64,000 bases of DNA from assembly GCF_030272615.1 (NCBI RefSeq), contig NC_081407.1, forward strand, positions 137,396,897-137,460,896. The letters run 5' to 3'. Below the pieces are notes generated by a model, which worked only from the letters and a program-made list of their open reading frames with translations, was not told the DNA's origin and searched no databases. Numbering within the stretch: position 1 is the first letter of the stretch; every line of letters starts with the position of its first letter. Origin of the DNA: Cryptomeria japonica. Its lineage: Eukaryota > Streptophyta > Pinopsida > Cupressales > Cupressaceae. Below are positions 57,298 through 64,000 of the stretch, piece by piece. Made by a program: the position numbers and the translations under genes.

Positions 57298-59027
57298 CTG
57301 TAGTTTATAATGTTCATATACTACCTTCCTTTGTAAAATAAAAGGGAAAAAATCCTAAGACTACAATAAATTACATTGCAAAATCAATGAGCTACGACAG
57401 ATTAGATAAACCACAATTATCACAATAGTTATATACCATAAATTTCTATATGCATATGGCCCTCTAAAACTACATACATTTACAGATAAAAATATACAAA
57501 CCCACTCCTATTTTTGAAAATGGATATGCGTGTAGTTTGTCTTTACAAATTGATGTGCATATTACTATATCTGCAGGCATATGCACATGAAAAAACTTCA
57601 TCCTTGTGCGTAACTGAAGACATGATAATAATGTAACTCTGCTCTGCAGATTTTTTGGTTCAAAAGGACATGCTAATGACTGATTCTTTTAAAACCAATG
57701 ATGCCTAGTAGGATGCTCATCATATGTATTACTGGACACTCTAATGATACAAATTTACTAAGGAAAAAATCTTTCATACTCCTTATTTTAGTTTACCGGA
57801 CAATTAAATAAACTAAAATTCACAGCATATTTTTTATAACATGTCTCCTTATCTGCGAATGCTCGTAGTTCCTCCTTTCATATATTTACATTGACCAAGC
57901 AATCAAAGAAGATACAAAAATCACCTTGCAAATGTCAGAAACTCTGTTGCTTGGTCAATATTGCTTATAACATTCACACTTGCACCAATTGTGCCAAATG
58001 TCCCTTCTCTCTTTTCTCAAATCATCCTTCAGCCATAAATTCATTAATATTGTTCAGTGTGACCTTCAGATATCACAAATTGTGCCAAATGTCCATTCTA
58101 TTTTTCTTTGCTTCACTCTTCAATCAATTTACTCAATATTCCCAACATGTTCTTTTGCCAGAAAATATGAATAGCAGCTTACCATCAAAATCAACTGAAT
58201 TTCCTGAGTTTACCCCATAATAGCTTTGATTTCCATCTCTAAATTCAACATTGGCTATATCTTATGACATAATGAAACCATAATCAACTTCAATTTGAAA
58301 TTGGCAGAAGCCCCTCCATGTTCCAACAATCTTTTATCCATCCAGAGTTGGATCTCAAAATGTCACCACAAAAGCCTCCATGAACTAACAATCTTCTAGT
58401 CATCTGCAAATGAATGTCCAAGTTTATCAAAAGAGTCTTCAATATCCGACTGTAGAGAGGTACAGGCTTCCCCTTTCATTTTTTGAGGAAATAATATTAT
58501 ATTACTAGAATCACATCAATCTAACAGTAGGGCTACAAAAGACATTCCTTCCTAAGAAAGACAAAACAGTTAAAGTCCTCAAGAAAAATCCTCAAGAAAT
58601 TAGGAGTCAACATCTCATCAGCTAAGTTGCCAGATTATAAAAATTGGATGTGTAGGTATGTGGGTACAGTATTTCTTGTATGGCAAAAATATGGACCTGG
58701 ATACACTCTGGGCGTCCCCATCCAAAAACTAAATAAAAATCATAACTATATCACTGTTTTCTGACAAAAAACAAGAATTAAGTTCAGAATACCATATATA
58801 CTCTACATATTCAACATCAATACTATAAATATTACAAATGCGGTACACTAATTCAATATAAACTTGTCAACTCGAATGTCATGATAAATATTCAGTGTTC
58901 ATTATTAAATTAATACAATCATCAATCAGCATCATATTGGTCTTCTTCAAGACAAACATCATCATCATTATTGCTGTTAGATTATGAAGATAGATTAGAA
59001 GAACCACATGTTGCAAATATGAGTTTG
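57298..59027. other. APC5 intron with possible weak exons and a decayed hAT fragment
   Basis: No exon here can be tied to APC5. Two minus-strand stretches have splice-like edges: 58178-58250 (IANVEFRDGNQSYYG, donor G|GTAAGC) and 57925-57985 (SNIDQATEFLTFA, donor AAG|GTGATT). From about 58620 to 59020 the text has similarities to 9280-9550 and to the acidic tail of the hAT relic, so a second decayed hAT is possible. Confidence 0.3.
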
Positions 59028-60302
59028 TGTTGTCACTAATGATAACTTTGGTCCAGAAGGTTGACCAGTTATATACCAAAGTAATGCAGTATTGGAGGAT
59101 TGGTCATGAGTTCATGCAGATTTGTGGAGATTGATTGTTGTTGCTTTAGATATTATATCCGGTTGTTTTATGACTTTTCTGAAACTTTAGCGATGTATTC
59201 TGTGGTCCGCAATTGAAGTTGGCTAAAGGTGATTGTCTCAGTGAACAATCTGTCAAAGTAGATAAAGTTTTATGGTCCACATTGTGGCGCATTGCTTAAT
59301 CATTGCTTGCAGTTGTAGTATGATGTTGGTATATGCAAATGCTTGTTATATCCCAAGTTTTATGTTCTCATTTGATCTACAGTTGAAGTTGTGATAGTCT
59401 GAGAATCAGATTGTACAGTGACAGTCTAACAGTTTGCAGGAATGCATTGCATTCCTCCGCCTTTAGTTGTTCTAGTGGTGTGGCTCAATGATTTTGCTAT
59501 GTTGGTGTCAGGTAAAAGCTATGTTGAGCATCCACAAAAGTCTTGGTGGTCTCCATCATGTTTTGAGTAAGTTTGATTGGTGTGCTTTAACAGTTCTATC
59601 CTTTGGAACCGACCTGAGCAATATTGGTCAGTCTGGTAGTGTGCAGAGTTGTAGGCGTTGATCTGGAATGGATAGGAAGGTGTCCCAACATGGTGTGATC
59701 CTTCACATGTTTCATTCTTCCTTCTGCATTGCCTTGGATATTGTTTTTGGGCTGAATGTTTGTATCCTGCACGTTACATCTAATTAGGCTGACCTAATTG
59801 TTGTTTCTTTGGTTGTGAATGGTATATAAAGATGAAATCTATTTGGAGGAAGATAGAAGTTGTGTAAGTGAAATGTGAAGCTGTTTATGGTGTATCTTGT
59901 AATTGTGAAGGTTCACAAGTGCAATTGAGCAGTAATGAAGTCAGTTTCATATGAGTAATAATAGTGAACTGTAATTAGCATTTCAAAGGATGTGTTCCTC
60001 CCCAATTTAACAGTATTGATTCGTTGTATTTAGATCTATTTGTTAGCCACATTATTGTATACAGGAATACGACTAGTCAATTAAGTTGTAATTGGGTTTG
60101 TTAGTTGGCAACCGAGCGGTGGTAGTTGCGGTGCGACGGTTGGCACTCGCACCCCCTCGGTATCTTTGTATACTTCAGAATGTAACTTGCAACACACAAT
60201 TATGAATGGAATAATATCTCTTATACTTGTCTGATATCTATGGCGTTATTATTCTGCATTACGTGCTTTATGTTTTAAGTTATTCACCCGAGAGGGCAAA
60301 CA
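59028..60302 (+). repeat. 5' LTR of a Ty3/Gypsy element (left edge uncertain)
   Basis: The right edge is set by GGGCAAACA (60302), 2 bp before the primer-binding site. A TATA box GGTATATAAAG is near 59822. The end of the LTR has the usual 'ggaataatatctctt' text. The start is not certain; TGTTGTCACT at 59028 is one candidate. Confidence 0.5.
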
Positions 60303-60304
60303 TT

Positions 60305-60317
60305 TGGCGCCATTGCC
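60305..60317 (+). other. Primer-binding site of Gypsy element (tRNA-Asp type)
   Basis: TGGCGCCATTGCC differs at one base from TGGCGCCGTTGCC, the complement of the 3' end of plant tRNA-Asp used by several plant Ty3/Gypsy groups. Confidence 0.75.
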
Positions 60318-60361
60318 TAGACGTACTCGGGAACGGAAGACGCGGATGGCGCACGGACACG

Positions 60362-62723
60362 ATGGGCCTACCCGTTGGTGAAATAAACCCAGAGGCCGAC
60401 GACGAGCGAACAAAACTTTACACAGGAGAAGACACGGCAACGCGAGAATTTTCAATTTTGCTCCAGGTAGCCATCCAGACCTACGTCCGACGAGAGGCGG
60501 CGGAGGCGGAAATCCCACCAAGTGTCGTGTGGACAGCGCTAGAGGTTAGCCCAGCAGTAAACCGGTTGATGAACCACCTCCCCCGGTTGCTTGCACAGGC
60601 ATCGCTGGCACAACAGGCTCGCCTAGAGGAGAGTGCCCAGGAAGAGCGACGCCAACAAATCCTTCAACGCTACGAAGAAAACAACCGATGGGAAACGGAA
60701 CGAGATGGCGCCAGGCTAGGAGGGAATTGAACCTTGAACTTTTTATATTCAAATAAAAGTGTCATTGACACGAGTTCTATTGGAGGAAATGAATTAATAA
60801 AGATGTGTTTTGATTTATGTATTGTGAGTTATGGAAATGTGCGACAATTAATGCCCAACCTATTGAATAAAGATAGAAATAAAAAAGCAGAAACGAACGA
60901 GTGGGAGGCCGCACAGAGGGCCTTGATTCTGGAGCAGCAAGTAGAACGTAGACGAAGGCTGAGGCAACTTGCCAAAGGACGACCTGCCGAAGGTGGCCCG
61001 AGGGGAACCAAGGAGGTGTCACGGAGGGTGCAGAAGCCGACGGAAATTTCTACGCGTCGCCAGAGCATCGTAGGACGCGAAGCCACGAAGAGTTTCTTGA
61101 AGAAACAAGGTTAAGGTGAAATCTAGCCGAGGAGACCCGGGATCAGTTTAGAAACTTATCCCTTACACCACGGAGTGAAGATCACCAACGGGAACCAGGA
61201 GTGGGTGCGGGTGAGAGCGAAGGGGAGGACAACTGTACGGCTGTAGGTGCGACGCACGGCAAGCAGAACACGGTACCACCAGTCACCCACAGGGGACACA
61301 CCACGGGCGCTGGAGGAAGCGGCACAGGGGCTCAGACACAGCAACAGCCACCGCAGGGGAGACGACCCCCATCAATGGCAGGTAAACAGAAACTACCAAA
61401 GTTTAATGGCGACAGGAAGGAGGATCCCGCTTGCCATTGTCGAACGTGCGAAACCATATGGTCAGCAAACGGTGTTACTGATCAAGATGAATGGGTAACA
61501 CAATTCCCAGCAACCTTGAGGGGAGTGGCCATAGACTGGTACTCAGATATGGACAAAGCTAAAGTCGGCACATGGCCCAACCTGAAGGAGTTTGGGAGAG
61601 TTCCGTCTCCTGAGAGATGACAACGAAATAGTCGTCGAGATCTATGGAACGAAGTAGAATAAGAACGAGACAGTGCGAGCTTATAGCCGACGGCTGAAGG
61701 AACTACTAGGAAAAATGGAGAGTCAACCAGCAGATGGGTTGAAAAAGCGATGGTTCGTGGAGGGACTAAAGCATTCCCTCCGAAAGAAGATGAAAATCAT
61801 TCCACCTACATCGTACGAAGAGGCATACAATAGAGCGATGGATCTCGAGAGCGAGACCAAGACATCGAAGAAAAAGAAGAAGAAGGATAGCTCGTCCGAG
61901 GAGGATGACTCGTCACAAGAAAGCAGCAGCGACAGCGAGGCTGGCAAACGAGTGCAAGCGCTCCAGAAAGACATGGAGCGAATGAGAAGGGAATTCAAAA
62001 CAATGAGAAGCACTAGTCGGACCGAAGGGGACATATCGTGCACTGAGTGCAAAGAGGAGGGGCACACAAAGGGTACTTGCCCGAAGAAGGCATTTTGCGA
62101 TATTTAGCAGCGACAGCGAGGTTGGCAAACGAGTGCAAGCACTCCAGAAAAACATGGAGCGAATGAGAAGGGAATTCAAAACAATAAGAAGCACTAGTCG
62201 AACCAAAGGGGACATATGGTGCACTGAGTGCAAAGAGGAGGGGCACACAAAGGGTACTTGCCCGAAGAAGGCATTCTGCGAGATTTGTCAAGTGATGGGA
62301 CACTCCACCAAGGAGTGCCCATACAACATGAAAACCCGAAGCACGCAAATGAACCAGGTGTTGTTCACGGAGCAGGCCACAACATCCGCACCAGCGGGTA
62401 CGGGCCAACAAACTAACACAACGGCATCATCTGGAGGATACCGGGATAATAGACGCAACGGCGGAAGAAATAATAACAATAACAATAACAATAACAGAAA
62501 CCGGATCCAGTATGACGCCAAGGGCCGACCAATGATTCAGTGTAGGGCCTGCAATCAGTGGGGACACTTCACCCGCGATTGCACGAAGGAAGCCAACCCT
62601 CAGCACCTTTGCCGATGGTGTGGGCCAGGCGACCATGAGGACGCAAATTGCCTGAAGCCTGGTGTAAACCTTCTAAACATAGAACCTACGAAGGCAGAAG
62701 TGTTGGCAATCACAAGCGCGTAG
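60362..62723 (+). pseudogene. Ty3/Gypsy gag with zinc knuckles (frameshifts, stops, duplication)
   Basis: The start is at MGLPVGEINPEADDERTK (60362). The first frame ends at 60730 and is followed by about 160 bp of AT-rich sequence without coding character. Gag continues with a basic segment (60896-61114) and then KLPKFNGDRKEDPACHCRTC and GVAIDWYSDM, the retrotransposon gag core. A frameshift near 61600 and a TAG near 61660 precede the part RAYSRRLKELLGKMESQPAD. A Lys/Ser/Asp-rich region and zinc knuckles follow: CTECKEEGHTKGTC, CEICQVMGHSTKEC, CRACNQWGHFTRDC and CRWCGPGDHEDANC. The frame ends at a TAG (62721-62723), and at 62741 a U-type LTR cuts the element. Pol is not in the window. Confidence 0.88.
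61925..62286 (+). repeat. 181-bp tandem duplication in the Gypsy gag
   Basis: The block 61925-62105 is repeated at 62106-62286 with few differences. The unit spans the 'agcagcgacagcgagg' start, the helical SDSEAGKRVQALQKDMERMR segment and the first zinc knuckle. Because 181 is not a multiple of three, the frame changes at the junction, where the first copy ends at a TAG. Confidence 0.9.
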
Positions 62724-62740
62724 GCTAAAAAGATTGCCTA

Positions 62741-63765
62741 CCTGTTGACGTGTATTTTGTACACTATCAAACACAGAATAAAATACCTAAAGGTACCTTA
62801 TCCTCTCTTGAATAAAATCTCTAACTGCTGAAGATATCGCAAGAAGGATCAGTTAGGGTGACTTCAATGTTCTTGTATGTAGGGTCTCTACGTGTGGATA
62901 AGCTCTTTGTGGTATGATGTGATTTGCTGGAATCACAAGGGGACTTACATTTGATGCCTGAACTTCGGATTTGCTTTGAATATTGCTGGAACACAGGATT
63001 TTCACTAGCTTAGATTTGAAAAAAGGAAAAAAGATGAGGGCGAGGAAAGAATCTAATCCTAATACTAAGAATGTAGGAGCAATGATTGATCTTTGATGAA
63101 ATTCTAACTAGGTCTTGTTTTGACATCGCAGGACCATCTCCACAAGGCTAGTGCGATCTTCGAAGGGAAGCTTTATGATGTTCAAATCATCACTGCAAGC
63201 ATAGACACCATCAGGTTGATGCATATCAATGAAGAAGCGACAATTGAAGTTAGGCTTAAGCTGAATGATTCCAGTTGACTACGCAAGGCAAGTCTGCAAT
63301 CAACAAACTGCTAGTAGTATGGATGTACGAATTCCACCATCAATCAAGCACATTTCTTCCACTCATCTAATAACATGAAATCAAATATGAGAAGTATAAA
63401 GACCATGCAAATTGTCGAATCGACCCATAAATTTCACCATTTCTTTAATGAAGTTACAAGTCTTTTACAACAACATCTTGGCAACAATCTTTGCCTTCTC
63501 TTTCTACTCTACTCTAGTTACTATTCTATTTCTATCTTCTAACTATTTTCAACTCTCTAACTATTATCTAACTATTGCTAATTGCCTTTACAAAATGAAA
63601 TGCCAGGGCTTATATAGTGCCCTCAATACAATTCGATCGCTTAGATCAATTCGAGATCAATGGCCAAGATTTTACAATGAAAACCCTAATTAGGGTTTGT
63701 TACAACCATTACATAACATTTAATGCTTGACCAATGAAATAATTGTATTGCTTGGACACATGTCC
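62741..63765 (-). repeat. U-type 3' terminal region (element F), inserted in the Gypsy gag
   Basis: On the minus strand the end CACGTCAACA lies at 62741, and the start is near 63765 (edge uncertain). It carries AAACCCTAATTAGGGTTT at 63681-63698, AATCTTGGCC, and the TATA box TTATATAG at 63610-63617. The terminal block is nearly the same as in copy A (CAGCAGTTAGAGA, TACAAAATACACGTCAACA). The flank on the left is CTACC; the matching right flank would be outside the window. Confidence 0.75.
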
Positions 63766-64000
63766 TCTCTAGAAAATTCCACCAATGGATAGCTAGGGTA
63801 GGTACATCGGAGTTTGTGCCACCTTCCATGAGTTAGGTACATTGAATCTGGAAATGCTGAGGTGGACCACACTGACTGGAGAAGTGATGACTGGGATGCC
63901 ACCTCATCTGACACTTGTAACTTGGTAGATATTCAACTTGATGTTGTTGAGAAGCTATCTTTAATTAATTCATCTGGAACTATCTGCTTCTTCAACAAAC
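63766..64000 (-). other. Interior of element F, not recognised
   Basis: This should be the 3' end of the F interior. A minus-strand frame of 64 codons covers 63720-63914, but it does not resemble the C-terminus of gene copies A to D (which end YARRERDAG-like). Either F carries another gene or the frame is decayed. Confidence 0.3.

Noticed and set aside
60734-60895. Coding sequence linking the two parts of the Gypsy gag
   Set aside because: The stretch is AT-rich, has no gag motif and differs in composition from both neighbours; it looks like a small insertion or untranslated filler.
1-64000. CRISPR arrays, rRNA genes, bacterial operons or tRNA genes
   Set aside because: None seen; spaced repeats here are degenerate arrays inside transposons, and the window is plant nuclear DNA.

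Overview
The window reads as nuclear DNA of a seed plant with a very large, retrotransposon-filled genome, most likely a conifer or other gymnosperm. The only host gene I can place is APC5, a subunit of the anaphase-promoting complex, on the minus strand. Five exons (57163-57297, 56863-56895, 34388-34642, 8144-8221, 7791-8008) join in phase into 239 uninterrupted codons plus two bases of a split codon. Two of the introns are 22.2 kb and 26.2 kb, so nearly everything between 7.8 and 57.3 kb is intron filled with transposons.

Layout, left to right. 1-4424: copy A of an unknown mobile family (here 'family U') with an almost intact ORF of about 1,070 codons. 5.7-6.05 kb: telomere-like degenerate tandem array. 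6502-6854: a complete TRIM element. 7.8-8.2 kb: two APC5 exons. 9.55-11.1 kb: probable solo LTR. 11.2-12.05 kb: hAT transposase relic. 12.05-12.6 kb: Copia LTR relic. 12.6-16.5 kb: gene-less U copy H (minus). 16.5-23.4 kb: U copy C (plus), inserted in H. 23.4-30.5 kb: a U-related LTR (J) and divergent copy D. 31.4-32.3 kb: tandem duplication of unknown sequence. 33.1-33.3 kb: foldback. 34.4-34.6 kb: APC5 exon. 35.8-37.3 kb: Copia-like LTR. 37.8-56.6 kb: a nested stack, in which minus-strand U copy E/G is split in turn by U copy B (39669-47050), a solo LTR (47074-48221) and a complete Copia element (48314-55067). 56.9-57.3 kb: two APC5 exons. 59.0-62.7 kb: 5' part of a Ty3/Gypsy element (LTR, PBS, gag). 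62.74 kb to the end: another U-type LTR inserted in that gag.

The most unusual content is family U. It encodes one long protein with a conserved N-terminal half, an acidic/basic linker and a helical C-terminus. I see no protease, reverse transcriptase, integrase or transposase motif in it. Copy B has TG...CA ends and makes a 5-bp target duplication inside another U gene, so its boundaries are fixed. Yet its 5' end (a leader with a TATA box and a minisatellite-like array) does not look like its 3' end (about 1 kb, with a telo-box palindrome and its own TATA box). Copy C has the same two ends. This is not the normal layout of an LTR retrotransposon.

Limits: everything was read by eye. Family names rest on motifs and remembered homologues, not on a search. 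Boundaries of degenerate repeats are approximate unless a target duplication is quoted.
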